Origin: Chromatiales bacterium
GTDB taxonomy: Bacteria > Pseudomonadota > Gammaproteobacteria > Steroidobacterales > GCA-2729495
Length of the DNA stretch: 7,593 nucleotides
Assembly: GCA_030614035.1 (NCBI GenBank)
Contig: JAUWKW010000061.1
Location: 1 to 7,593, forward strand
Reading direction: 5' to 3'
The position numbers and the translations under genes are program-made. Positions 1 to 6,628 of this stretch are shown here, one piece after another. The stretch's first letter is position 1. The number at the start of each line of letters is the position of its first letter. The notes under the pieces were generated by a model, which worked only from the letters and a program-made list of their open reading frames with translations, was not told the DNA's origin and ran no database searches.

Positions 1-456
1 CCCACGACCACACGCGTTTGGGTCAGCGGCACCGCAAGCTGGTACCGGTTAGCAGAACGGGGAATCTGGGTTGAAGGCTGTGGCGACAACCTGGGCTTTG
101 GCGATCTCGTGCCGACTTTGCGTGCCGGTGTGTTGCAACTACCGGCGCTGGATCAATGGACCGCGCTGACGCATGAAGCGGCGGTGCCCAGCTGGAAACA
201 TTCCGGCGTCGGCCGGGTGCTCGCGAGCTATCGAATTGGCATCGAGGCGAATACGGAACTTCGCCGACAAATTGGCGACAGCACACATTTTTACTGGGGC
301 AGCGTGCAGCAATTTGAAGCACTGCAATCCTGGTTGCCGGTCAACGCGCAGCATGCCTGCGGAACTGGCAAAACTCTGCAGGCGCTGCGGCTCGCTGGAC
401 TCGACCGGGTTCAGCCCTTTCCATCACGCAAGGATTGGCAACAATGGCTGGGTTGA
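1..456 (+). CDS. hemD: Uroporphyrinogen-III synthase (HemD-like), 3' part, start outside window
   Basis: This is the C-terminal 151 residues of a protein whose start lies before base 1; the frame is open from the first base to TGA at 454-456. HemD cyclises hydroxymethylbilane to uroporphyrinogen III in the cytoplasm, inverting ring D. HemD proteins are poorly conserved, so the call rests on pattern. An early segment matches the 'TA..L...G' region (GTASWYRLAERG). A later segment (THFYWGSVQQFEAL) sits where HemD has its 'D.i.FTS...v..f' strand-helix. The end (ACGTGKTLQALRLAGL, then DWQQWL) fits the conserved 'ACIGP.TA.aL...GL' finish. If the family length of about 250 residues applies, roughly 100 residues are missing at the window edge; a fusion to HemC cannot be excluded. 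The stop lies inside hemB (13-bp overlap), and the hemB-hemL context supports the call. A weakly conserved protein of other function remains possible. Confidence 0.68.
   Translation, partial: PTTTRVWVSGTASWYRLAERGIWVEGCGDNLGFGDLVPTLRAGVLQLPALDQWTALTHEAAVPSWKHSGVGRVLASYRIGIEANTELRRQIGDSTHFYWGSVQQFEALQSWLPVNAQHACGTGKTLQALRLAGLDRVQPFPSRKDWQQWLG
430..434 (+). promoter_or_regulatory. Ribosome binding site deciding the hemB start
   Basis: AAGGA lies 9 nt before ATG 444, inside the end of hemD. An in-frame TTG at 435 directly abuts this motif and so cannot use it. The ATG at 444 is therefore preferred, giving a 13-bp overlap with hemD. Confidence 0.6.
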
Positions 457-1421
457 GTTTGCGCCGTACGCGCCAGGATGGCGCCATCCGGGAACTGACA
501 CGGCAGGTCAGACCATCGGTGGACCAGCTGATCCAGCCGCACTTCGTCGTGCAGAATATCTCGGCCAGGGAGCCCGTGCCGGGCCTGAACGCGGTCTATC
601 GCGAAACACCGGGCAGTTTGCTGGAGCAGATCGAGGCCGACCTCGAGCAAGGTGTCAGCAAAATCCTGTTGTTCGGTGTGCCCGCCGAAAAGAGTAATAC
701 GGAATTCGATCACGAATTTACTGCAGAACAGATCGCCGCGGTCCGGCAGCGCTTTGGCAAACAGATCTGGATCGCCGCCGACGTCTGCCTGTGTAGTTCA
801 ACTCCGCATGGGCACTGCGGCATTTTGAATGAATCGGGCGATCACGTTATGAACGCGGCATCCGTTGAAGCGCTGGCTGATGCGGCGCGCCTGTATGCGT
901 CTGCCGGAGCAAACTGTGTTGCGCCCAGCGACATGATGGATGGCCGGGTGGCGGCAATTCGGCAGACTTTGGAACAGGCGGGACTCGATCGAACTTTGAT
1001 CATGAGTTATTCAGCCAAATTTCATTCGAGTTTTTACGGCCCTTTTCGCCTGGCCGCCGAATCTACCCCGGACAAAAACATCCCCTTGAGTGATCGTGGT
1101 AGCTACCAGGTCGATCCGGCTCGACCAAATGACGCATTGTTGAGTGCGCTTCGGGATGACCGTGAAGGCGCGGATATTTTGATGGTGAAACCCGGCCTGC
1201 CGTATCTCGATGTGTTGGCAGAACTGTCCGCACGTATACCCAAGCCCTGGGCCGTGTATCAGACCAGTGGCGAAAGTGCGGCCATCGAACTGATGGCCCG
1301 CGAAAACCTCATCCGCCGCGAGGCAGGGAATCTGGAGACCTGGACCGCCTTTGTCCGTGCTGGCGCATCGATAATCATCACCTACGATGCGCGTCACGCC
1401 CGGACCTGGCTCGAAAAATGA
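444..1421 (+). CDS. hemB: Porphobilinogen synthase (delta-aminolevulinic acid dehydratase), zinc type
   Basis: HemB condenses two 5-aminolevulinate molecules into porphobilinogen in the cytoplasm, the first common step of tetrapyrrole synthesis. The product is 325 residues, the normal bacterial length. Both Schiff-base lysines are visible: K192 in MSYSAKFHSSFYGPFR and K249 in ILMVKPGLPYLD. The metal loop DVCLCSSTPHGHCG supplies Cys115, Cys117 and Cys125, the zinc-type signature, as opposed to the Asp-rich magnesium type. APSDMMDGRV (about 160-169) and the substrate-binding RGSYQ (218-222) are also present. Small departures from E. coli HemB are Ser for Tyr in the metal loop (CSST for CEYT) and SGES for SGEY near 275-278. 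ATG 444 is chosen over TTG 435 because of the AAGGA site. The gene overlaps hemD by 13 bp, and its stop overlaps the hemL start (ATGA), so it is a central gene of a coupled heme operon. The family call is secure. Confidence 0.97.
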   Translation: MAGLSLRRTRQDGAIRELTRQVRPSVDQLIQPHFVVQNISAREPVPGLNAVYRETPGSLLEQIEADLEQGVSKILLFGVPAEKSNTEFDHEFTAEQIAAVRQRFGKQIWIAADVCLCSSTPHGHCGILNESGDHVMNAASVEALADAARLYASAGANCVAPSDMMDGRVAAIRQTLEQAGLDRTLIMSYSAKFHSSFYGPFRLAAESTPDKNIPLSDRGSYQVDPARPNDALLSALRDDREGADILMVKPGLPYLDVLAELSARIPKPWAVYQTSGESAAIELMARENLIRREAGNLETWTAFVRAGASIIITYDARHARTWLEK

Positions 1422-2695
1422 GCCGATCGGAAGAGTACTTTGCCCGTGCCCGCAACGTAACTCCAGGCGGTGTGCATTCGCCCGTACGTGCCCTGCGCGC
1501 TGTTGGCGGCACCGCGTTGTTCATGGAATCAGCATCTGGTGCAACGATTCGCGACGTCGATGGCAACAGCTACATCGATTACTGCATGTCATTCGGGCCG
1601 TTGATCCACGGTCACTCGGATCCGGAAATTATAAAAGCGGTCCACGCTGCAATCGATCGCGGCACCAGCCTCGGCACGGCGGAACAGTACTCTCTTGAAC
1701 TTGCCGAACTGATCACCGATTCAATTGCCTGGGTAGACAGCATCCGTTTCGTTAACTCCGGAACAGAAGCGGTAATGACCGCTATCAGGCTGGCGCGGGC
1801 TGCAACGGGCAGGGTCAAAATTTTAAAATTCGACGGTTGTTATCACGGCCACACGGATTCCATGTTGATACGGGCCGGTTCAGGACTCGCCGGGCCTGGC
1901 CAGGCTGATAGCGCAGGAGTACCCGCAGGAATTGCTGCAGATACTCTGGTGGCGCAGCTGGACGATATACATAGTTTGGAACAGTTGTTCGATCGCCACG
2001 GTGACGAAATCGCAGCTGCGATCATCGAGCCTCTACCTGCAAATTATGGTCTGCTCCCGCAAACTGGCGCGTTTCTCCAAATGCTCGCCGATCAACTTCA
2101 ACGCCACGATGCATTGCTGATTTTCGATGAGGTGATTACCGGGTTCCGGCTCGCTTTAGGCGGTTTCGCCGAAATCTCAGGCATGCAGCCCGATCTCGTA
2201 ACATACGGAAAAGTAATCGGCGGCGGCTTTCCGGTCGGCGCGCTTGGGGGCCGCCGTGAGTTGATGGATCTGCTGGCACCCGACGGGCCTGTGTATCAGG
2301 CCGGCACACTCAGTGCGAATCCGGTTGCCATGGTTGCAGGACTCGTTGCCCTGCGAAAGCTGCGCGATGGTTCTGCCTATCGTGAACTCGATGAACACGC
2401 CAACCACCTGGCCAATGCGCTCGCTGATTTGGATGATCTGTTGGTTCAACAACGGGGTTCATTGTTCTGGATGGGACTGGGGCAAACAGACACGCCGGAC
2501 GGTATTGTCCGGTCTCCTGAGGCAATTCCTGAATCCGCGGTCAAGCGCTATAGTGCCTTCTTTCAACATATGCTCGGCAACGGAATTTACCTGCCGCCCA
2601 GTCCGTTCGAAGTCGGCTTCCTGTCTACCGCGCACACCGACCAGCATCTGGATGAACTAGCCGTTGCGGTCCGGCAATTCCCGGCAATCCAATGA
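1418..2695 (+). CDS. hemL: Glutamate-1-semialdehyde 2,1-aminomutase
   Basis: HemL is the PLP enzyme that moves the amino group of glutamate-1-semialdehyde to give 5-aminolevulinate, the last step of the C5 route. Its presence means the host makes aminolevulinate from glutamyl-tRNA and not by an ALA synthase. The protein is 425 residues, normal for the family. It opens with the typical N-terminus (ARNVTPGGVHSPVRA, about 11-25). Visible PLP motifs are NSGTEA at 114-119, DEVITGFR at 237-244 with PLP-ring Asp237, and TYGKVIGGGFPVGA with Schiff-base Lys265; the end has YLPPSPFE and FLSTAHT. The usual IEP(V)AGN(M) segment is instead IEPLPANYGLLP (about 203-214), suggesting a HemL subgroup. Start ATG 1418 overlaps the hemB stop as ATGA with no clear Shine-Dalgarno, so translation is probably coupled. 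Its stop overlaps the next gene in the same way. A related PLP aminomutase of other specificity is unlikely beside hemB. Confidence 0.95.
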   Translation: MSRSEEYFARARNVTPGGVHSPVRALRAVGGTALFMESASGATIRDVDGNSYIDYCMSFGPLIHGHSDPEIIKAVHAAIDRGTSLGTAEQYSLELAELITDSIAWVDSIRFVNSGTEAVMTAIRLARAATGRVKILKFDGCYHGHTDSMLIRAGSGLAGPGQADSAGVPAGIAADTLVAQLDDIHSLEQLFDRHGDEIAAAIIEPLPANYGLLPQTGAFLQMLADQLQRHDALLIFDEVITGFRLALGGFAEISGMQPDLVTYGKVIGGGFPVGALGGRRELMDLLAPDGPVYQAGTLSANPVAMVAGLVALRKLRDGSAYRELDEHANHLANALADLDDLLVQQRGSLFWMGLGQTDTPDGIVRSPEAIPESAVKRYSAFFQHMLGNGIYLPPSPFEVGFLSTAHTDQHLDELAVAVRQFPAIQ

Positions 2696-3489
2696 TCATC
2701 AATAAAGCTTACGTCGATATTTCTGCCGGACAGATTCACTACCGCGTTGTCGCCGGCTCCGGTATTCCGTTGGTCTTCCTGCATCGAACACCGGCCAGTT
2801 CTGTGACATTTGAACAGATGATGATCGGCATGGCCGGTGACCGCCCGATTTACGCACTGGATACGCCGGGATTTGGCGGCTCCTTTGATCCGGCTGGGTC
2901 ACCATCCGTTACCGATTATCGCGACTGGCTGATCGAGGCAATAGACGGTCTGAATATCGAAGCGTTTCACCTCTTCGGCCATCACACCGGAACCCATCTC
3001 GCGACTGAAATTGCCGCAAAGCTTGCTGACCGGACTCGCTCATTAATGCTAAACGGTGTCGCCTACCTGACAGCCGATGAACGCAAGCAGTTTCACGAAA
3101 TGGTTGCTGATTCAGTCCCGCCGGACCCGGATGGAAGGTATTTGATTGAGACCTGGCAAGTCATACGTGGTCTTTTTGCCGAATTCGACCCCGAACTTGT
3201 GCACCGGGAGTTTGTCGGCGCGATGCGGGCTATGCAGGGGCGTGATCAGGCGTTCGCCGCAATCTGGAACCAGGATTACCCGGCGGTCATGGCAAAGGTG
3301 ATCTGCCCGATGTTTGTTATGTCGGCCGAGGATGACTTCTTTGTGCCCTATATGGAGCGCGTCAAGGAAGCGCATCCTGAGACCAGGATAGCGGTACTCG
3401 GGCCTGCAAAGGTTGCGTCACCTGAACTCGGCACCGATGAATCCGTCAAAGTGGTTCGTGAATTTCTGGCCGATGTGGAATCGGCGTGA
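2692..3489 (+). CDS. Alpha/beta-hydrolase-fold protein lacking the usual nucleophile
   Basis: A 265-residue cytoplasmic protein without signal peptide or membrane segment and with the alpha/beta-hydrolase layout. It has the oxyanion-side HRTP (31-34) after strand LVFL, the DTPGFGGS turn (57-64), a nucleophile elbow GHHTG (96-100), and the acid-strand region MFVMSAEDDFFVP (207-219, Asp214/215). The elbow is abnormal: the position that holds Ser in G-x-S-x-G is His98. The last part (about 232-265), where the catalytic His normally follows the final strand, contains no His. I infer that it is either not a classical serine hydrolase or uses a different chemistry. Elbows of the GxHTG type recur in some hydrolase-fold proteins, so this is probably a real subfamily and not a sequencing error. 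ATG 2692 overlaps the hemL stop (ATGA), making it the last gene of the heme operon and implying a job tied to heme supply. The substrate is unknown. Confidence 0.8.
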   Translation: MIINKAYVDISAGQIHYRVVAGSGIPLVFLHRTPASSVTFEQMMIGMAGDRPIYALDTPGFGGSFDPAGSPSVTDYRDWLIEAIDGLNIEAFHLFGHHTGTHLATEIAAKLADRTRSLMLNGVAYLTADERKQFHEMVADSVPPDPDGRYLIETWQVIRGLFAEFDPELVHREFVGAMRAMQGRDQAFAAIWNQDYPAVMAKVICPMFVMSAEDDFFVPYMERVKEAHPETRIAVLGPAKVASPELGTDESVKVVREFLADVESA

Positions 3490-3526
3490 CCTTCGGCTTC
3501 GTTCGTAGCAGCAATTCGAGCCTGGA
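3490..3526. other. Convergent intergenic gap without clear terminator
   Basis: These 37 bp separate the converging heme operon and the amidohydrolase/small-protein pair. No hairpin followed by a T-run is visible on either strand, so the transcripts may overlap or end in a factor-dependent way. Confidence 0.5.
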
Positions 3527-3895
3527 TCAGCTTTCGGGGTACCCGTCAGTCTCCAGTGCGGACTGAACAGCAGCGATAAATCCGTCCACGTCGTGTTCGG
3601 TGACCTTACTGGTACACAATTCTTTCCATTCGCGCGACTCGAGTGCCTGCTCGAACCGTAACTGGTTTTCTTTACCGTCCCACACCAGGCGTTGCTTACG
3701 CCCATCCTTACTCAGATGCACCAGCCAACTGCCGAAAGCCCCTTGCGCTGCGATATAGTCCCTGACTTTAAACCCACATGATTCGCAAGCCTGCCGGATT
3801 GCTGCGGCAAAATCCTGATCCTGTTCCAGTCCTTTTTTTGGAGCACCGGCTTGACCCGGCTGACCCCCTAACCAAAAAACCGCTTTCTCTGACAC
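3527..3895 (-). CDS. Uncharacterised 122-residue protein
   Basis: I do not recognise this protein. It is 122 residues, mixed alpha/beta in appearance and apparently soluble, with no signal peptide or membrane span. The first 25 residues are Gly/Gln/Pro/Lys-rich (GGQPGQAGAPKKG), followed by a helix with a CESC pair (37-40), then a region rich in Trp and charge (GSWLVHLSKDGRKQRLVWDG, about 55-74) that reads like paired beta strands. A third Cys is at 94, and a C-terminal helix ends the chain. Start choice: GGAGG at 3902-3906 abuts a GTG at 3901 but sits 6 nt before the GTG at 3895, so 3895 is preferred. It begins 34 bp after the amidohydrolase stop on the same strand and is probably co-transcribed. 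It overlaps no other gene and has a good ribosome site, which supports it being real. Function unknown; a small cytosolic accessory or immunity-like protein would fit, but nothing proves it. Confidence 0.72.
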   Translation of the reverse strand: MSEKAVFWLGGQPGQAGAPKKGLEQDQDFAAAIRQACESCGFKVRDYIAAQGAFGSWLVHLSKDGRKQRLVWDGKENQLRFEQALESREWKELCTSKVTEHDVDGFIAAVQSALETDGYPES

Positions 3896-3901
3896 CAGCA
3901 C

Positions 3902-3906
3902 CCTCC
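3902..3906 (-). promoter_or_regulatory. Ribosome binding site of the 122-residue protein
   Basis: GGAGG on the minus strand lies 6 nt before GTG 3895. The earlier GTG at 3901 has no spacing to it, so this site decides the start. Confidence 0.6.
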
Positions 3907-3929
3907 GGGACTATTGCAACACCGCAGTT

Positions 3930-5243
3930 TCAGCGCGCCAGCTGCGGATCATAAACGCGACCTGCATGAATTACCCTATAAATTTCGCGAATATTCCTAA
4001 TGTCTTCCAACGGATTGGCGTCGACTATCAGAATATCCGCCGCCAGACCCGGCGCAATCGATCCAAACACACTCGCCTGATCAAGCATCGCGGCCGCGTT
4101 CCGGGTAGCGCCATCCAGAGCCTGACGGGATGAAAGTCCCGCATCGACGTGCATGACGAGTTCCATCTGGAGCGCGATCCCAGGTAGAACGCCGGGAATG
4201 CCGGTATCGGTTCCGAGCACAATGGGCACACCCGCGTTAGCGACCCGCAGCAGATTTGCGCGCAGCACCGGCAACTGTTGCGCTGCAAATGCTATGTTGT
4301 CCAGCCGTGCCGTGCCGCCCTGTACGGCTGGCAAACGAAAAGCTTCGAGCATTGCCGGATCCAGGCGGTCATATTTGTCGAATTCCTCGAGCCGGTCGGC
4401 CCAGGCTGCATATCCGGCATTGGTATAAAACATTGTCAAGGTCGACATATAGCAAGTGCCGTGTTCCAGCATTGATTCGATCAACTCCGGACTGATCGGA
4501 TCGCTGATAATTCCGTGCAGCAGGCAGTCGACACCGGCCGCTACCGCCTCGGCGGCCAGTTCCAGCACCGGCGCGTGGACAAAGGCTTTCATGCCAAGCC
4601 TGTGCGCCTCGTCGATGATGGCAGCCATGATCGCAGGGTCCAGCACTGCAAATGGTCGGGTGGTCGCCCAACTCATGTCGTCATACATCAGCTTCACAGC
4701 ATCTGAGCCGGATGCGTGCATAGACTGAACCATGGTTCGGGCCTCGGAAGCGCTAAGCGGCTCATGCCCCCTTCCCCATCCCTTCGGTGCGGTAAATAGC
4801 CCGTTGGTCAGGAAAACGCGGGGAAAACTGTCGGGATCCTTGCTGATCTCATCGCGCAGCAGCTGATAGGCCGACCCGTGTACCGCCGGATCAAACACCG
4901 TAGTAATTCCCCAGGGCAGCATTTGCTGCAGAATTTGCGCGGGCTTGTCCCCCGGCACGAAGGTTCCGCTTCGCAAATGGTTGTGCATGTCAGCAAGGCC
5001 GGGCAGCAGATATTTCCCCTCGGCATTGATGACGCGTGCGTCGGACGGAATTTCAATTTCGCCGGCGACGGCCTGAATGATCCGATCTTGCACCAGCACG
5101 ATCACGGGATCACCGCTCTCGGCGCCCGAGGTATCAACAAGCCGTGCGCCTAGAATAGCCAGCGGAGCCTCGGCCGAATCCTGCGCGGTGGCGTCGGCAG
5201 CGAGTATCGATAATGCGGCGAAGAATAAACCTGCGTGTTTCAA
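3930..5243 (-). CDS. Secreted metal-dependent amidohydrolase (imidazolonepropionase/prolidase-like)
   Basis: A 437-residue amidohydrolase-superfamily enzyme with a Sec signal peptide (about 1-20, hydrophobic core GLFFAALSILAA, likely cut after ATA), so it acts in the periplasm or outside. After a small beta domain (AILGARLVDTSG) comes the TIM barrel with the full metal set: HNH at 87-89 in LPGLADMHNHL, bridging Lys184 in DAVKLMYDDM, His223 in KAFVHAP, His243 in CLLHGI, and Asp346 in VLGTDTGIPG. The end carries the family finish (GSIAPGLAADILIVDANPLEDI, about 394-415). Relatives hydrolyse cyclic amides, hydantoin-like rings or Xaa-Pro and similar dipeptides; the substrate here cannot be read. 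The start is TTG 5243, supported by AAGGA 7 nt upstream and by the signal peptide beginning MKHAG. It is followed 34 bp later by the small uncharacterised gene and is divergent from the serine hydrolase at 5439. Family sure, substrate unsure. Confidence 0.9.
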   Translation of the reverse strand: MKHAGLFFAALSILAADATAQDSAEAPLAILGARLVDTSGAESGDPVIVLVQDRIIQAVAGEIEIPSDARVINAEGKYLLPGLADMHNHLRSGTFVPGDKPAQILQQMLPWGITTVFDPAVHGSAYQLLRDEISKDPDSFPRVFLTNGLFTAPKGWGRGHEPLSASEARTMVQSMHASGSDAVKLMYDDMSWATTRPFAVLDPAIMAAIIDEAHRLGMKAFVHAPVLELAAEAVAAGVDCLLHGIISDPISPELIESMLEHGTCYMSTLTMFYTNAGYAAWADRLEEFDKYDRLDPAMLEAFRLPAVQGGTARLDNIAFAAQQLPVLRANLLRVANAGVPIVLGTDTGIPGVLPGIALQMELVMHVDAGLSSRQALDGATRNAAAMLDQASVFGSIAPGLAADILIVDANPLEDIRNIREIYRVIHAGRVYDPQLAR

Positions 5244-5438
5244 TGGACGATCCTTTGCGCTGTGATTCCTTCAGCTTCTAATCTGATCATTCGCCCGCCG
5301 GGCTGCGGTAAATTCCATACGCATGCTAAACGAACACTGCGGGATCAACCATAGACCCAGAGCCTCAATCACCGCCTGACCCGCTGCTATCAAATCGGAA
5401 GGTGACGAGTATCATAGACGCGCGCTGGAGTCCGTGGA
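5244..5438. promoter_or_regulatory. Divergent intergenic region with presumed promoters
   Basis: This 195-bp non-coding region lies between the divergently transcribed amidohydrolase and serine hydrolase and must hold the promoters of both. I could not find a convincing -35/-10 pair on either strand. A TATCAT at 5410-5415 is a possible -10 toward the serine hydrolase but has no good partner. The call rests on gene layout. Confidence 0.4.
5251..5255 (-). promoter_or_regulatory. Ribosome binding site supporting the TTG start
   Basis: AAGGA on the minus strand lies 7 nt before TTG 5243. With the signal peptide directly following, it fixes a rare TTG start for the amidohydrolase. Confidence 0.6.
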
Positions 5439-6623
5439 ATGAAATTCATTTTTAAAACCATCAAACGCATTCTGCTTGGCATCGTAATTCTGCTCGTGGG
5501 CGGTCTCGCCGTAATGTTCATTTCCAATCCGCTCTTGACGCTTCGCATCTTGACCCTGGACCTGGGGCCAGTGGAGCAGGTCACCGGCGGCCAGATAATC
5601 GTTGTACCCACGGCGGCGAACGAAAGTCGGTCAATAAGCGAAACGGCGCTAGCCGCCGCCATCGCCTTTGGAGAGCAAAACGATTCTCATGCACTGATCG
5701 TTTATCACGATCAAGCCATACAGCTGGAGCATTACTTTCCTGGACACGATGCCGACAGTTTTTCGCCAACCCAGTCAATGCATAAATCCGTGCTGGCGAT
5801 GCTGATCGGAATCGCGATTGAACAAGGGTATATCGCCTCAGTTGATGAACCGGCAGCAACATATTTAATGGAATGGGCCGACGATGCGCGGGCCGGGATC
5901 ACGATAAGGCACATGCTGCAGCAAAATAGCGGCATCGATTTTCCGACTTTTGGATTTAATCCCCTGGGTGGATTTTTTCGATTGATATTTGGTCCGGATA
6001 TAAAGCCGGTGGCGCTGAACCAACCTCTTGAGGTCGAACCCGGCTCGCGTTTCGACTACAACAGCGTCAATCCGCAAAACCTTGGCTTGATTGTCGAGCG
6101 TGCGACTGGAAAGCGCTATTCGCAATACCTTTCCGAGGCGTTGTGGCAGCGACTCGGTGTACCCGATGCAACGATCGTTCTGGACTCGGAAGAAAACCAA
6201 ATGGCTCGAATGTTTTGCTGCCTGAACGCGACGGCGCGAAGTTGGCTGCACATTGGCCTGTTGCACCTGAATGAGGGTCGTATAGCCGGTCGGCAGCTTG
6301 TGCCGGTCGACTGGATGCGCCAGATTGTTATCGCCGGACAACACAACCCGAACTACGGTTATCTGACCTGGCTGGGTAATGAATTCGAGGAATACCGCTA
6401 CTACAATCGGAAAACCACGGTACGAGTGTTCCAGTCGGAACCGTTCGCTGCCCCCGATGTAATCTATTTCGACGGGTTCGGAGGCCAACGGGTATACATT
6501 GTTCCGTCGCGTGGCCTGATCATAGTCAGGACCGGCGCGCTAGCCCCCGAAATGGACGACGCCTTTCTGCCAAACGTAATGATTCGCGGAATACTGAGCG
6601 ACTCGGCCCAACCAAGCCGGTAG
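5439..6623 (+). CDS. Membrane-anchored serine hydrolase, NylB/class C beta-lactamase (S12) family
   Basis: A 394-residue protein with a basic N-terminus (KFIFKTIKR) and one long hydrophobic segment (about 11-28). There is no obvious cleavage site, so it is probably anchored in the inner membrane with the catalytic domain in the periplasm. The catalytic domain carries SMHK at 113-116 (the S-x-x-K motif with nucleophile Ser113) and FDYNS with Tyr207 in the second-motif position. It is followed by LGLIVERATGKRY, then LNATARSWLHIGLLHLNEG (262-280), and FDGFGGQRVYIVPSRG (344-359) in the third-motif region. The YNS form and the LNATAR block resemble 6-aminohexanoate-oligomer hydrolases and EstB-like enzymes more than true beta-lactamases. 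Likely substrates are amides, esters or peptides; antibiotic hydrolysis is not indicated. Adjacent Cys260-Cys261 replace the more usual Gly pair. ATG 5439 has GGAG at 5427-5430, 8 nt upstream. It converges on folE with a 5-bp gap. Confidence 0.88.
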   Translation: MKFIFKTIKRILLGIVILLVGGLAVMFISNPLLTLRILTLDLGPVEQVTGGQIIVVPTAANESRSISETALAAAIAFGEQNDSHALIVYHDQAIQLEHYFPGHDADSFSPTQSMHKSVLAMLIGIAIEQGYIASVDEPAATYLMEWADDARAGITIRHMLQQNSGIDFPTFGFNPLGGFFRLIFGPDIKPVALNQPLEVEPGSRFDYNSVNPQNLGLIVERATGKRYSQYLSEALWQRLGVPDATIVLDSEENQMARMFCCLNATARSWLHIGLLHLNEGRIAGRQLVPVDWMRQIVIAGQHNPNYGYLTWLGNEFEEYRYYNRKTTVRVFQSEPFAAPDVIYFDGFGGQRVYIVPSRGLIIVRTGALAPEMDDAFLPNVMIRGILSDSAQPSR

Positions 6624-6628
6624 CGTAA

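Noticed and set aside
435..443. TTG 435 as the hemB start
   Set aside because: It abuts the AAGGA ribosome site with no spacing; ATG 444 is 9 nt away and gives the normal N-terminus.
173..697. 174-residue open frame on the + strand
   Set aside because: It spans the end of hemD and the start of hemB in another frame, is rich in Arg/Cys/Pro as expected of an out-of-frame shadow, and shows no domain.
1011..1397. 128-residue open frame on the - strand
   Set aside because: Antisense shadow of the conserved hemB catalytic region.
5388..5415. TATCAA and TATCAT as -10 boxes for the serine hydrolase
   Set aside because: No -35 resembling TTGACA at 16-18 bp spacing for either; left unassigned.
5865..6488. 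207-residue open frame on the - strand
   Set aside because: It lies wholly antisense to the well-supported serine hydrolase and shows no recognisable motif.
6604..6619. CGGC-8 nt-GCCG hairpin near the end of the serine hydrolase gene
   Set aside because: Four base pairs, inside the coding region, and without a T-run; not convincing as a terminator.
5439..6623. Acquired beta-lactamase or resistance gene
   Set aside because: The motifs (YNS, LNATAR block, GFGG) fit NylB/EstB-type hydrolases, the protein has an uncleaved anchor, and no mobile element is nearby.
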